From: a virus
Length of the DNA stretch: 31,369 bases
Reading direction: 5' to 3' (one strand)
Virus record (IMG/VR): IMGVR_UViG_3300030101_003517
Span: 1 to 31,369 of that record
In this document: positions 1-13,300 of the stretch, piece by piece
Position numbering within the stretch: the first letter of the stretch is position 1
How the letters are laid out: each line of letters starts with the position of its first letter
Translations under genes and position numbers: made by a program
Notes under the pieces: model-generated
The model's database searches: none
What the model was told of the DNA's origin: nothing
Seen by the model: only the letters and a program-made list of their open reading frames with translations

Positions 1-1
1 T

Positions 2-2356
2 CAAGTGGCAGTAGAGATAAATGGTATACTAGCAGACGACGTAGGTCAAGAGGTAACCGCCCAAGCAACGGCTACGGTAGACCTCTATCAGCCTCAACAA
101 CTTGTGAATTGGGGGCAACCAATCAACAGTGGTGGCGGAGTCAATACTGTCCCTGTATCTTCATCTTTCAACAGCGGATTTACTTCTACTGGTATAGGTA
201 ACACTGGTTCGTTTGGTTCTTCTTCTTCAGGATTTGGCGGCTCATTGGGCACGCCTTCGACTGATTTCAAAGATTTAGGAAATAACATTTTACAATATTG
301 GAATGAGCGCTACATAGATTTCCCTGTTGCTTTTTGGGTAGAAGAATCGGGCGCTTTAGGTGTTCCCGTTACAAATGGCTTACAACTGAACTTAAAGTCG
401 GATTCGCTCGCTAGCACTTTATCTCATAATGACTTAGTAACCACTTGGACAGACAGTAGTGGAAACGGTAGGAACGCTACTCAATCTAGCACAGTTGCAA
501 AGCCTAGATACAAAAAGACCTCAGAGTTTGATTCTTATATCCAGTTCGATGGGGCCAATGATTTCTTAACTATATCTAATACACCTTTTCTTAACTCAGA
601 AGAATTTACTTTGATAGTCGCTTGTAAAAACAGTGATTCCAGTGGAGTTCAACCAATAATAACATCTAGTGATGCTTCTAACAGCGGCTATGCTTTGGTG
701 ATAGATAGAGGCAATACTAAGGGTCAGTTCAAGTGGGAAGGGACTTCTTCAAATACATTAGACACCAGCGGAATATCTGTTAGACACGAGCCGCACATAT
801 TTTCTGTGGTTATGAAAGACAGTGATTCTAATGCACAGTCTGATATAGTTACTTTGTTTGTAGATGGAATTTCGACCCAAACCACTTCTACTGACTTTAC
901 ACCTGAAGATAGTTCTGCATTCAACATAGGTAAAGACGCTAGTAACTTTTTACAAGGTGCTTTGTATGAAATATTATTTTACAATAGGGCTTTGACTGAC
1001 AATGAACTTCAAAGCGTAGAGGGCTATCTTTCTCGTAAACATCACATTAAGATTAGAGAAGAAGGGCATGATTATTATGAAAATAGTTCTTACAACTTTA
1101 ATACCAAGCACATCAGAGTGGCTTTTGATAGTAAAATGGTGGGCAGTCAGCAAGAGCCTTACGGCTTCTTGAATCAAAAAAGAGTCATTAGTGGTATGAC
1201 TATTTCTTCACTGAGCACTGATAAAAAGACTATAACTGTAACAGGTGGCAATCCTCAACAGTTTTTTGAGGTTGATGAAACTGAAAGACCTTACTTAATA
1301 TCATTTCAAAGCAGCACAGGTGTTTGGCGCAAGAGCGGCGGTAGAATATACAAAGGGCAGGTTACAGCGGTAACCTCCAATACAATTTCTGTGGAATTTG
1401 TTGACCTTTACGGTAATTCTGCTGTCCATAGCACTGGTGACAGAATATACATAATGCCCATAGATTATGGTATAAGTCGCTTGAAAAGCACGGAATTGAC
1501 ACCCGTTATAATTCTACCAATAAAAAACGCTGATACTTTTGACGAGCAAGCCGCTCCTGAGAAAGCAGTGGGTCCTGAATTTCCTAACCATCAAGATACC
1601 AGCGCTAGAGATAGTGGTGGCAATCTAACTAGGACTGATGAATATATTACCTATTTATTATCAAAGGCGTTGACTGCTAGTTACATAGATTTGAACCGCC
1701 CGGTTGATTTAAGTGGTAACACGACACTAAACAAAGTATTCTCGACTTCTATATCTAATTCTTTTAGTGAACACGCTAGTAGACTAACTATAACTCAGTT
1801 ACATGCTACTTCCCTTGGTAGTCTATCTGATACTATAAACAGCGATTTAGGGTCAGGTCAATTACCTGTCATACAAGGTTTTTCAGGCGGAAGAAGCGGA
1901 AAGCGAGTTAAGAGTGGAGGAGATAAAGCACAAGACCTCATAGGTATACTTTCTAACAGTAACAACTATGCTACCAATCCTGATATGAATTTCGTAACAG
2001 ATGCTTTACAAATAGGGCTTGATTTCTTATCTAATCAAATAGGTGCCGCTGACATGGGTGGTGATTTCATAAGAGGTATACAGATACCTTACAATTCATT
2101 CAATACTAAAGGTAAGAATGTATTAGACGCTGAAGTAGCCCAGCGCAATTTTTTCTTAACAACAGAAGGTAGCACTTCAGACAAACTATCTAGTGCTAAT
2201 ACAGTTCATGCTTCAAGGTCTTTTGTGCATTCAGCCGAAGGTCATTTTAAAAATGGAATAAGCGGACTGGTCACTGATTTGAGTTTGCAGCGAGACGCTG
2301 AAATGAAAGCCTACGATTTCAGTTTGAAATTCATAGCAGCGGATATAATTTTGTGA
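2..2356 (+). CDS. Virion (tail/baseplate-type) protein with LamG-like domain, 5'-partial
   Basis: This is probably a structural protein of the tail or baseplate; the exact role is unknown. The reading frame is open to the left edge. The GTG at position 5 is unlikely to be the true start, because the first residues (VAVEINGILADD) align with an internal segment of the next gene (VTMEINGILTDD, about residue 55), so the N-terminus is missing. Visible parts are a Gly/Ser-rich linker (about 127-265), a concanavalin/LamG-like beta-sandwich (about 374-1050; WTDSSGNGRNAT, IQFDGANDF, LFVDG and FYNRALTDNEL are typical of the fold), a short beta module (1341-1460), and a C-terminal region shared with the next gene (GDKAQDLIG, GIQIPY, RNFFLT). 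The LamG-like part has no counterpart in the paralogue and looks inserted. In virion proteins such domains often bind surface glycans; that is inference here. Confidence 0.8.
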   Translation, partial: QVAVEINGILADDVGQEVTAQATATVDLYQPQQLVNWGQPINSGGGVNTVPVSSSFNSGFTSTGIGNTGSFGSSSSGFGGSLGTPSTDFKDLGNNILQYWNERYIDFPVAFWVEESGALGVPVTNGLQLNLKSDSLASTLSHNDLVTTWTDSSGNGRNATQSSTVAKPRYKKTSEFDSYIQFDGANDFLTISNTPFLNSEEFTLIVACKNSDSSGVQPIITSSDASNSGYALVIDRGNTKGQFKWEGTSSNTLDTSGISVRHEPHIFSVVMKDSDSNAQSDIVTLFVDGISTQTTSTDFTPEDSSAFNIGKDASNFLQGALYEILFYNRALTDNELQSVEGYLSRKHHIKIREEGHDYYENSSYNFNTKHIRVAFDSKMVGSQQEPYGFLNQKRVISGMTISSLSTDKKTITVTGGNPQQFFEVDETERPYLISFQSSTGVWRKSGGRIYKGQVTAVTSNTISVEFVDLYGNSAVHSTGDRIYIMPIDYGISRLKSTELTPVIILPIKNADTFDEQAAPEKAVGPEFPNHQDTSARDSGGNLTRTDEYITYLLSKALTASYIDLNRPVDLSGNTTLNKVFSTSISNSFSEHASRLTITQLHATSLGSLSDTINSDLGSGQLPVIQGFSGGRSGKRVKSGGDKAQDLIGILSNSNNYATNPDMNFVTDALQIGLDFLSNQIGAADMGGDFIRGIQIPYNSFNTKGKNVLDAEVAQRNFFLTTEGSTSDKLSSANTVHASRSFVHSAEGHFKNGISGLVTDLSLQRDAEMKAYDFSLKFIAADIIL

Positions 2357-2365
2357 GATGATGAA

Positions 2366-4390
2366 ATGGCTATTCCAATAAAAATCTTGGCCGGACACGA
2401 TGGTGAAATAGCAGTAGATTTAGAGGCACAAAGTATTGATATGGTGATAGACAGAAACATATCTGCTTTCCCAACCCCTAATAATTTATTGAAACGCATA
2501 GCAGTAGATACTAACATACCTAGAGTTACAATGGAAATCAATGGTATACTAACAGATGATGAAGGTATAGATGTGACACGGGCTTCGGGCGTGGAAGATT
2601 TGGTTTCTGTAACTCCTATGAGAACTTTGATTAATTTCGGGAGCCTCATGCCCACTGAACCTAATTCAAACTTTACACCTGTTAAAAGAGCGCTTGGAAC
2701 TAGACAGCCAAGCATACCTACTCTTGAATTGTCTGTGAAAGAATCTTTTGTTAAAAACTCAATTAATACTATTGAAAATTTAGATGTTCCCGCAAATGAA
2801 AATTTCAACGCCGTGGCCTCGGCCAACGCTGCAACAAGGATAAACACTAATTTGAAATTTACTGGAGCACATAGTGTAGGTGCAACAGGCGCTCTTGCAG
2901 TCAGTGCTAGTATCTCAGGAGTGTCTACTAGTGCAAGTGTTCTCATTAGTAAGGACGATAGGATAGTGAAAAACACAGGAGAATTGATTGGCATAGTGCA
3001 ATCAGTAACTGATACAACTGTTACGTTTACTGCGGGCATCGCTCACTCCATAAGTGCGAATGACAAACTTTTCGCTAGCGCTAAGTGTTTTAATCACAGA
3101 AATGAATTTTTAGGTTATGCTATTAATTTGAAATATAACTTTGGCGGCGGAATACCAGTCCCATCAGTAGAGTCAGTTGATTTAACACTGGATAGAAAAA
3201 TTGAAAGTAACATATTAAGGAGGACTAAAATAACCCTTAACAAAAGTAATGATTCCTTAGAAAATTTATTGCATCATAATTGTATAAAGATAATTCCTTC
3301 TTATTGGCTGGAGGACCCTAGTCGTGGCCCAACTGGTAGTGACCCACGAAGCGATATAGCGTTTAGTAATAATGTGTATCCTAAATACGGTATTAAGTTC
3401 ATATTTGACGCTACCAAAACACCTGACATTGCCGGAGGTAGCGATACGCCCACACTAAATGATACTGGCGTTCAAATATTTGAAAGAACTTCTTTTCATC
3501 AAGGTTATTGCACTCCGCCAGTTCTTGATGCTGCGTATAGGGATTTAGAGATATTGATACCAATCAAAGGTATAACTTCTTTACCCGACAATCAAAGTCC
3601 GGCTGAAGGGTTGGCCTTACTATTATCACAAGCGCTTGCTCTACCGACTATTTTCACAAAGACCGTAAAAAATGATTCGTTTACACTAAATCCAACTGGC
3701 ACATCTACTCTAGCGGCTACATTCAACGTGACCCGCAATAATTCTATTGTATTGATTGAGCAAACATACAAGCCCCAAACGCCAGTAGAGCATCCTGAAA
3801 TCTTCAATGATAGGCTAAAAGAAACTGTAATCATTCAAGCATTTAATTCTATAAGTGCGTTTTCTTCTTTCGGAACTAAGTCTGCTGGAGATAAAGCGCA
3901 GGATTTGATTGGTTTGATTTCCAACTCTAGCACTAACACAGGTGATTTATTCAAAGGTATTCAAATACCATACGATAGTCTAATCACAAGTTCAGGAGTT
4001 ACAGGGGTTGCTCGCAATTTCTTTTTGACTTTTGGAGAAATACCCGCATCAGAAAAAACTTCTCTGAGCAACACTCGTGCAGCATCGGACACTATGTTAG
4101 GGCTGCAATTGACCGGAGATGCTGGCGGAAATAAAACTGACAGAAGCGATAATGAAAAGTCACTTTTAGAAGAATGGTTTGGTAGTGCAGGTGAGGCAAT
4201 TGAATCGTTAGTAGGCTTTGTAACAACGGCTATATCTGATATTTTTATAACACTAAAGAGTGACGCTCATGGTAATGATGGCGGAATACGCATCATACCT
4301 GAAAAACTTCATGTGCGCTATGATGCTGGGAACAACTACTACGCATACAGTTTACTTCTAGTAGCGACAGACTTTGTGATAGGTGTATGA
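2366..4390 (+). CDS. Virion (tail/baseplate-type) protein, paralogue of the preceding gene
   Basis: This 674-aa protein is probably a tail or baseplate component. It starts at ATG nine bases after the previous stop, behind a purine-rich GAGATGATGA. It shares with the upstream protein the EINGIL-[TA]-DD motif (here about residue 55), a middle segment (SYWLEDPS against FWVEESGA; ILIPIKG against ILPIKNA) and the C-terminal GDKAQDLIG, GIQIPY and RNFFLT motifs, so the pair arose by duplication. The roughly 55 residues before the shared N-terminal motif show what the truncated upstream gene is probably missing. Residues about 168-241 form a beta module that also occurs in the giant protein and the hub-like protein. 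No transmembrane segment or enzyme motif was seen. Its place between a LamG protein and a giant adhesin-like gene supports a virion role. Confidence 0.8.
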   Translation: MAIPIKILAGHDGEIAVDLEAQSIDMVIDRNISAFPTPNNLLKRIAVDTNIPRVTMEINGILTDDEGIDVTRASGVEDLVSVTPMRTLINFGSLMPTEPNSNFTPVKRALGTRQPSIPTLELSVKESFVKNSINTIENLDVPANENFNAVASANAATRINTNLKFTGAHSVGATGALAVSASISGVSTSASVLISKDDRIVKNTGELIGIVQSVTDTTVTFTAGIAHSISANDKLFASAKCFNHRNEFLGYAINLKYNFGGGIPVPSVESVDLTLDRKIESNILRRTKITLNKSNDSLENLLHHNCIKIIPSYWLEDPSRGPTGSDPRSDIAFSNNVYPKYGIKFIFDATKTPDIAGGSDTPTLNDTGVQIFERTSFHQGYCTPPVLDAAYRDLEILIPIKGITSLPDNQSPAEGLALLLSQALALPTIFTKTVKNDSFTLNPTGTSTLAATFNVTRNNSIVLIEQTYKPQTPVEHPEIFNDRLKETVIIQAFNSISAFSSFGTKSAGDKAQDLIGLISNSSTNTGDLFKGIQIPYDSLITSSGVTGVARNFFLTFGEIPASEKTSLSNTRAASDTMLGLQLTGDAGGNKTDRSDNEKSLLEEWFGSAGEAIESLVGFVTTAISDIFITLKSDAHGNDGGIRIIPEKLHVRYDAGNNYYAYSLLLVATDFVIGV

Positions 4391-4391
4391 T

Positions 4392-7300
4392 ATGACGTTA
4401 ACAATTGACCCCGGATTTGGAATAAGATTCAACGGTATAAGCGATAGCATATTAGTCCCTGTAAACACTAAACTTATTCACGGAGTTCAAACCGAAGAAC
4501 GTAGAGGATTACCTAAAGCAATAAATTCGTTTACGATAGAAAGTTGGTTTATACCGGATTGTGGAGGAGTAATATTTGAGCAAGAAAATGTCATGCGATT
4601 GACAGTGGGTAGCCCTAGCAGCCCTGCACCCGCCACGTTTGAAGTTCGATTAAGAAATCCTGCAAGTGGTAGAGACGCAGTTTATACTTTATCAACTGCT
4701 AAACCAATTACCAAAGTAAATGGTAGAATTGCATACTATGAAGGTATACAGTTCCCGGTAACAGATTCTCTACATGGTTCTTATTTAGCAACTGATGTTG
4801 ATAGAAACGATGTCACTGCCTTTAATGACGGGGCTAGAGAATTGTTAAATGTAACTGTGATGTTTGATAGAAGAACAATAAGTATGTTCGTGAATGGTGA
4901 TTTAGCCGTATCTCAGGAACTAGAGGAAGAACATGAGTTAGTGACTCAACAGAATAGCATTTATCTTGGAGGTAGAGGCGGTGATTTCAGAGGAACATTA
5001 GAAGCCATACATTGGTCAAAAGGTGCGTTAACTTCAGGCTATCAACAGTATGCTCCTATGAAAAGTGACAACACTATTGGACTTTGGAGGTTTGAAGAAC
5101 CAGTGAATCCTATAACGCTGATTACTACAACTCCTTCTATCTCTGCATCTACTTCGGCTACTTCTTCGATTAATATAGGGTCATCTGCGGCACAGTCTCT
5201 GATAGACGAACTCAGTGGTCAAAGTGGACTTACGTCAATTGATTTCACAGCCAGTCCTTATAGTGGAGGCAGTTACAGCGTCAAGGTTCAATCCGCTTCT
5301 TCATCTGCTACTGTAAGTATACCAAAGGTGCCCTACAATATTTTAGTCAACCCGTTAGGGTATAGTCAAACCACTGGTAAGCCTACTAATAAATCTCCTG
5401 AAAGACTAAGGTTGATGTCGGCAGATTCCAGTGCTGGAACTATAACGGTTGAGTCTATACACCTTGATTTTGCATCTAACGCTAGCAACGGCAGGAGAGG
5501 TGTTTTGTCTAACCACGATGCTGGTAGATTTGTAATTATCACAGGCGATTGTATAATTGATACTGGTAACGGTAACGAATTTCAACCTTATGGCACAGGC
5601 ACACAGTTTTCTCAAAGGCAGGGTCAAGTGATTATAGATGAAAGTGACTTTGTTAATAATGGAATAATGTTTTCTCAGAGCATGGCAATAGACAGTCATG
5701 AATACAACAAATTCTCTGCAAGTTCTGCAAATATGGGCTCTCAGTTTTTAGCAGGTCATTCGGGTAGACACACTCTGAATCATGTAACTAGCCATCCGTT
5801 CATGGGCGTGTTACCTCCCACTGAGAGTCACGTAGTAGAGAAAAAGTTAGACGTAGGCAGTGACGTAATATCGGCTTCATTTCCTTCACAATTTTCTGAC
5901 ATTAGGTCAACTGTCCCTATGAATAGTATAGTTTCCAGTTATGACACTAACGGTAACATCAAAATCAAATCTGTAACGAACCGTGCTGAAATAACTTCTG
6001 TGGTAGAAAATGGAATGTCAGACATCGACGATACGCAAAGAGGCATTTTGGCAGTAGGCGCACTCAATTTTAATGTAGAACCTTTCCTAATAAGGTCTTT
6101 ATCTTCTAATAATGAACTTGATTCTTCTAAACATGCTATTCCTTCTACTAGAAATAGAATAGCAATACTATCTGTTCCTGATTTAGCGACTTACAATTAC
6201 GCTCCGTTCGTGCAATTGCATTACAATGCAGTTGATTTAGACGGAAGTCAGTTTAGGATAGGGGCTACTTCTCGTTTAACGACTAACATAAGTGGTGGTA
6301 ATACTGTTTTAACTTTACAGAGCGTTAAATCGTTTGGATTCGACGGTGAACTTATACCAGCCTCGCTGATAGATATAAACGGCACACCTGCTTCTAGTTT
6401 AAGCGATAACACCGCAGAAATAAATTACTCTGCAAAAACACTGACATTTTCAGCAGCGGCTGACTCTGCTTTCAATACACTGGCTGTAAGTGGTAACATA
6501 GTCAAAAAGTCCGATACCGGGGCTAAGATTTTAGTAACTGATACGCTACCTAAAGTGAGCACGATAGTGACAGGTAGCACGTCCATACTGGACTTGATTA
6601 GAACAGCGTTAGAGGCTAGCCCGTTAGAAATATTCTCTCCCGGTGCAGTTATAGAATTTGACAAACCTGAAATGTTCGGGCTTTCTGACGGTGATTTAGA
6701 AGGAGAAAGTAGCGAAGGGCAGGTAGCCGAAAGTGTCCTTAACAGAGATTTGTCACCTGAAAATTATCTACCGTTAACATCGACTGATTCTCCACAAACT
6801 ACTCCTCAAGCAATTTCGTTGGCTACTTCCGAATTAGTCGAAAGAGGCTCGGTCCTCAATAGAATTTTAATTAGGAGCCATAAGACTAGCATAGGTGACT
6901 TTGAAGAAAATGCAGGCGTTACACTCCAAAAGTCTACTAATGGTATAAGACCTAGAAGTGGTTTAAAGTTGAATAATGGTTCGGGATATGCGGCTTCTAC
7001 CACTGGCGCTATGACAGTTGACGGAGTAGACGCTACTACGGTAATCAATGTAGGAAGTTCTATCTTCAAAGCAAATGGTAAAAACTTAGGAACTGTAACT
7101 GCGGTTACAAGCACTTCTGTTACTGTGGGAGCAGGAACCTCTGATGCTTTAGTAGATGATGAAGAAATATTCACACAGCCTCAAATGGTAGGTAAAGGAA
7201 CTATAAACCAAAGCAGTTGTGTCCATGAATATTTTGACATAATCGAACACAATAGCAATGAGAAAAAGGTCAAGTTAATTATACAACCTAGCGATAATAA

Positions 7301-10300
7301 TCGCTTCAATTTAGGTAGAAGGCTATCAGCATCTGCTAGTTTTGCTAATCGTATAAGTATAGAGAACTTAGTCTCTCGTGGCAGAATCGTTTCTTTTGCT
7401 GATGGCGACGAGGGTAGCACTACCATGAGAGCGCACGGAGTTATAGGTGACTTAGCATCATCCAGTGTTTATGTAAAGGGCTCTGCCTCACCCGACTCTC
7501 ATATCGTGAAAGAAATAATGCCGGGAGCGCCCGTAGTCACTATGACACTAGGTGGCCCCGGACAAGGTGCCATCAATACCAAAGACACTTGGACTCCAAG
7601 TCCGTTATCTAGGATGGCTTGGAATACTCGTAGAGATTGTCAGACTCGTGTAGAATCTACAACCAGCACTACGATAACAGTTGCACCGCTGAACAATCAA
7701 TCTACTGATTTGCAATCTTGGGGCACATATTGTTTTCCTAAAGAAGGTAGAGTGTATTTAGAAATAGAGGGCAATCAGGGCGAGCAAAGACGGTTTGCAA
7801 GTGCCGCTTATGCCAGTAAAACAGGTGATGTTTTCACTTTCACGTCTAGTCCCCCGCTAGGAAGCGGCACTCTTATAGCGGCTGATGGTAGTGAGGTAGA
7901 CACATTTGCCAACTGGATAACATCGACTGGTATAACCGCAGGTAGCGTATTGCACGTTGATGACAAATTTGGAGAAGAATCGATGTGCAATGATGGCACT
8001 ACTATTAACGACAGGTTGTTCCAAACACTTGACACTGTTCAACACGACTATCAATTAGGAACGCAGTATGCAAGCACTCGTGCTTTGGTAGAGATACCGC
8101 TGTTTAACGATTTCTTTTTCGATAATCCTGACAAAGGTATTTTCCCCGGCCCTGATAACAGTATGAAGTTGCACGTAGACGCTACACAAACAGCGCATTC
8201 TTGGAGTCCGAATCCTGTCGGAAGAAGGCCCGAATCTATATCGCCACAGGACCCTGAAGTATTTAGTGCGTTTTCATTTACTATACAAAACGAAACTCAT
8301 CGCACAGGAACAAAGGTAACCCAACCTTACGATTCAAGTAACAACCGAATATATGTAGAAGATATAGGTATATTTCCGAAGGCTTCTGCCCCTCCCATAA
8401 CAGTGGCTAGTTTAGGAGGCTCTGCTAGATACAGAAGGGCTTTCTTAGGTAACGGAGAGTGGGTAGTTTACGACGGTCTACACACCGACGGTTACTTAGA
8501 TTTGGCAGGTTCTTCATCTAGTGGATATATAGCCAGTGCCAACTTCTTTCGTGATTTAAAAGTGGGTGCTCATATATTCCCAGCACCGGGGTATCAAGAT
8601 ATGAGTTATTCAGGTATTGCTGATAACCCCTCTCTAATTAGTGCTGGTTATGAAAATAGACGTTCGTTTTACTTTGACCGTTCTAATGTAATGACTCAAG
8701 GTGGTAATACTGATTACGGGTTAAAGCAATATGTTAGTGCGATAGAACTGAGAGCCGGGCCAACAATAAACCCACATCTCCCTAAGATTATCAGTAAGCG
8801 GCCAAGAGCGAGGGTGATTTCTGTAACCGGAAGTCCTGCAACTTCTTTAACTTTAGACGATGCTAGTCTGTTTCCAATCAGTTCACCTGACTCGGATTAC
8901 AAATTCAGAGTAGCGTTTAGAAATGCAAGTGGCGCTGTCAACCGTGGATTTTACGATAACAGGGCAAATAACGTGCTCACCATAGTCAGTCCTGATAGTG
9001 GCTTCACTCCATCTGTTGGAGATGAGATATATGTCGAAGATTTACATGCCACTGCTTCAGCCACCTACCCTAAAGTGAAAGAGACTTTCTTGAACAGAGC
9101 ATGGTCGCATCCTTATTGCAACGGTGGTCTAAGGCAAGGTGATACGATTTGGATGAACATGCACTACACTAACCCTCATGCCATAGAAGGTTTGTTTTGT
9201 AAAAGTAGAGGCACATTAAACGAGGCTGAAGTAGCCACTGTATTCAACGGTGGAGAGGGCTCTTTTGACCTCAATCCTAGAAATAGCATACCCATGGAAA
9301 ATTTCTTGATTGGAGATACTTGTGTAGAAACGGCTCAGAACTTGATGCAGCATATCAACAAAACAGTATCGTTAAATTATGATGCGATTGGTTTGACAGA
9401 AACTCCTCCAACAATCGCTTACTTAGACCCTTACCAGTGCACTGAAAATTTTGCTAGAGTTTTATTATATGATGTAGAACATGACCGTGAGTTCATTGCA
9501 TTCCAAGATATACACATGCAAGTTCAATCTAGTCCAGCAGCGGCTAGTATTGGTAAAGAAGATACTGGAAAGACCGGATTTATCAACAACTCAGTTACAG
9601 GTTCAGGCTCTTTGCTAGATGTAGCGGCAGGTTTCCCTACTGAAAACAAAAGGCTCAACACTAGTGAGAAATCAGATTTCATAGAGGCATCTTACGCTCA
9701 CAAGTCTACTTGGAACTCAAACGTGACGAATGTAAACTTAGAGCATGTTGTAGGAGGAGTTGACGATACTGCTACTAATGGTTACACAGACCGCACTAAC
9801 AACGCTGTCACTCTAAGTGGCAGTGCCTTGACTAAGCATCAGGAGATAGATTCATCAAGTCGAGAACAGTCTACGTTCTTTGATACACCTGACGGAACTA
9901 GAGTTATACCTGCATTCTTAGCAATGAAAGGTATAAGGAACAGTAAATTGACTTTAGATGATACTAGACTGAACAACCTTGACCAATGGACAGATATGGA
10001 TTTCGTCAGAAGGTTGACGATTGATATGGGAGAAGTCCGCCTTAAAGATGGAGTTACCAACATAGAGTCAGCCGCTAGAGAAGTAGTAAGAATGATTAAT
10101 CAAGCGGGTGCTAAAAACGGTAAGACTCATGCCAAAAAACCTGCTGACCAATATTTAGGTAGAAGTGATAACTTTGACCCCTCCTCTCCTCATAAAAATT
10201 CAGACTTTGCTGCCACAGCATCTACGCACGACCCCTCCCCATTTTGGGATGTAAAGAAAGCATTCTCTAGCCATGACAGAGGCACTCACATGGGCTACGT

Positions 10301-13300
10301 CCGTGCTCACCTTGGTAGAGTGGTAAAGGATGAAGAAGGCGTAGAAGAAGGATTCTCTATTGTAATACACTCTACCGTTCCGGGTGCCGCAGGTCGTAAC
10401 CTTTGCACATGGCTAGACAATAGTAAATCACAGACTACTTACAAGCCCGAATACTTGATTGGGCACGGTGGTAGATTTAGGAATTATTGGTGCCAACCTG
10501 ATGAAATTACTGGAGAAAATATGCACCCGGCTCCTATGCCAATCAATAGATTCGGTAGACCATTTGCTCCTATAACTACTCTGAAAGAATACTTACCGCC
10601 TGAAAGTCCTGACGATGCCTTGTTGAACAATGTCAATTTAGGTGCGGACATAGTAAATAGTTTTGGAGTCATCTCTACTTCTAACACAGAAATGGTAAGT
10701 GGTAGAAATTCTAATACGGTATTGAACGAATCGTTTGAGACAAAAAGTCCCGCATCTGTCCTAGTAGATGGTCTTAGAGTGGGAACTAAAGCGAAGGCTA
10801 GAATCAATTTCGGAGGAATGACTCAGGCCGGAATACCCGGATGGGCCCCTGATGTTTCTAAATGGGGATTCGATAATGATGGGACTACTAACGCAGCAAG
10901 ATATGGCAATGCTAGTAACGCAGCAACCGCAATGACTAACACAACTGAGCAGGCTAGTAGTGACGGTTACATACCGGCAGATGATATGAAAGCAGAAAAC
11001 ATTGGTCAAAGTCCAATTTATGGATTGAGATTTACGGACCATAGAGGTGATAATCACACTATAAGATTACTTTACAGACGGTTTGGAGAAAACTTTGCTA
11101 GTGACAACACTTACTTACCATCTACGCTTGATGAGGAGATAATCATACACTTTGATGATAGAGACGTAGGTCAAGGTGGGTTTACGATTGGTCGTCACAT
11201 GGTGGGAGTGGGAGAGGTATGTGGTGAAAAAACAGGTGGTAACCCCATAGAGTTTAAGGGTAATCTTTGGAACAATTACCCTTCTCCGATAGTAGGTGCT
11301 AAAGTGACCACTAGTTATTCAAGTGGGACTATGACTGTCACGTTTCACGAACCTTATGGTAGTGGTGGTAGTGGGACAGTTCCTTCTACATTACAAACGC
11401 ATCCTGATATTTTGGGATACTTAGGTTTCCCTGAAACGGGCATGTTTCAGTTATCTAAGCATGGAACTGGAGGCTCAAACCACCAAGGGTTACCTTTCTA
11501 CTACACTAGCAGAACGCACGAAAATCACAGCGGAACTCACAAATTCTTTGGAGTGATAGGAGGAGCGGGAAGTCATGCAAATGGTGATTGGCTTTTGAGT
11601 CCAAGAATAAACTTCACATGCTTACTAACTGATGAGGTCATCGCTGCCGCAGTAGAGCACGCAATCAATTTACCTAGTAACGATAGTGATGTCACATTCG
11701 ACTGCACTGATATGTTCGCACCCGATGGGAGAACTCTAAAAGAATGGAACGTCAGTTCTGAGGCTATCCGTATAGTTACAAGGGCCGATAAGAAAACTCC
11801 TATGAGCAAATTCTTTGAGGCTAAAGTTACTAAAGACTGGGGGTTGCAAAATGGAGCAGCAACAGATGCAGCGGTAAGCGGACATCACACTGGAGGATTG
11901 AGTGACAGTGAGAAAGATGCGGGCACTAGATTAGATGTAGGATACATACCTAAAACGGTGCTACATGTAGATACTAAATTCCGTGGAACTAACGCTAACA
12001 CAGCCACTCCTGTATTAGTCGATAGTCAAAATAACATAGTGGACATTACTACTTGGCAAAGAAATCTAAGAGGAGAAAATTTCACTGACGTAGCCGGTGA
12101 CCATATCATACCAAGAGTGGATTCACCTTGCGTCGAAGTAGATTCTTTTTCTGACCCTGACATTAGTGTGGCATCAAACGAATCTTGGGCTTTACTAGGC
12201 AAGCCTGCTAGTGTTGCTAATGGTTGGGGAGAGCCGTTTGTAGTATGGTATAGTGATACTTCTTGGGCAAGGGTTAGAAGTAAAGTCGGAACTACTTCTG
12301 AGATAACGGTTAGTATAGAACATAAGAGTGCAAATCCTGTCGCATTTGCTAACCCTGTGCAACATGATATATTGTGGAAAAGAAATGCTAGTGCTTACAA
12401 GTTTTTAGATGTAGACGGAGTTCGTAGGGCGGGGAGTAAGAACTCTAGTCCTTTCCTTTACTTTAGAGGTGGGCGAGATAGCCCTGACCATTGGGTGCCT
12501 CTTTATTTCGGAGGTGGTTTTAGTGGTGCAGTTGTAGATATAAACGACGGGACTCAAAACGACTACTCTGAGTTTTACACTCATCCTTATTCTTCCGGCC
12601 CCACAGGTAGCGCAGGCTTCCAAAACATAGGAGAGGTGGCGGGCTCATATGCATTATTAGACGCAAATGCTATGCTAGCCATGTTCCCCGGCACACCTTA
12701 TCTTGACCAGCATAGAGGGCAAAACAACCCACCTTATTTCAACCAAGACGCTATATTGCCATTTGATATGGCTAAGGGTTCCAATTCAAAGGTCACAGGG
12801 TTAGTTTATACCGACGGTCAGAACACAGTATCTGTCAACATACCTAGTCCAATCGTCATAAGATTTGCCCATCCTAATGCGAGATACAGCCATACGGGTG
12901 ATAGCGATGACCAAACTACATACATGATATTCGGTCCCGGTCAAGCGTTCCCTCATAACACTGCTTCGTTTGAACCACAAGGAAAAGACATAATTACAGC
13001 AGGTAATGGTTATAGTGCAGTTCCTATCTATATAGACGGCGACCCCGGCTCAGATACTTTGCTTCCTAATCAACTGGCTAACGGTGACATAGCAGAGCAC
13101 AGTGGCCTTAACAGGTTATCTGAGGCTTCTGCTCATTTACCTATGACTACTTTTTTCCAACAAAATAAACGCTCAGGCTACAACTATGTTATGAACTGGG
13201 AGCCTGCCAAAGGATTACCGTCTACTACGGCATCTCTTGCCGGTAAAGTCTACTCCCAAGCCTATAATCATGCATTCTATTACGAAGGCACACCGGGAAC

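Noticed and set aside
2311-3039. A 242-codon open frame on the minus strand
   Set aside because: It lies wholly opposite the 674-aa virion gene, has no Shine-Dalgarno site or recognisable motif, and its low-complexity hydrophobic composition is that of a shadow frame.
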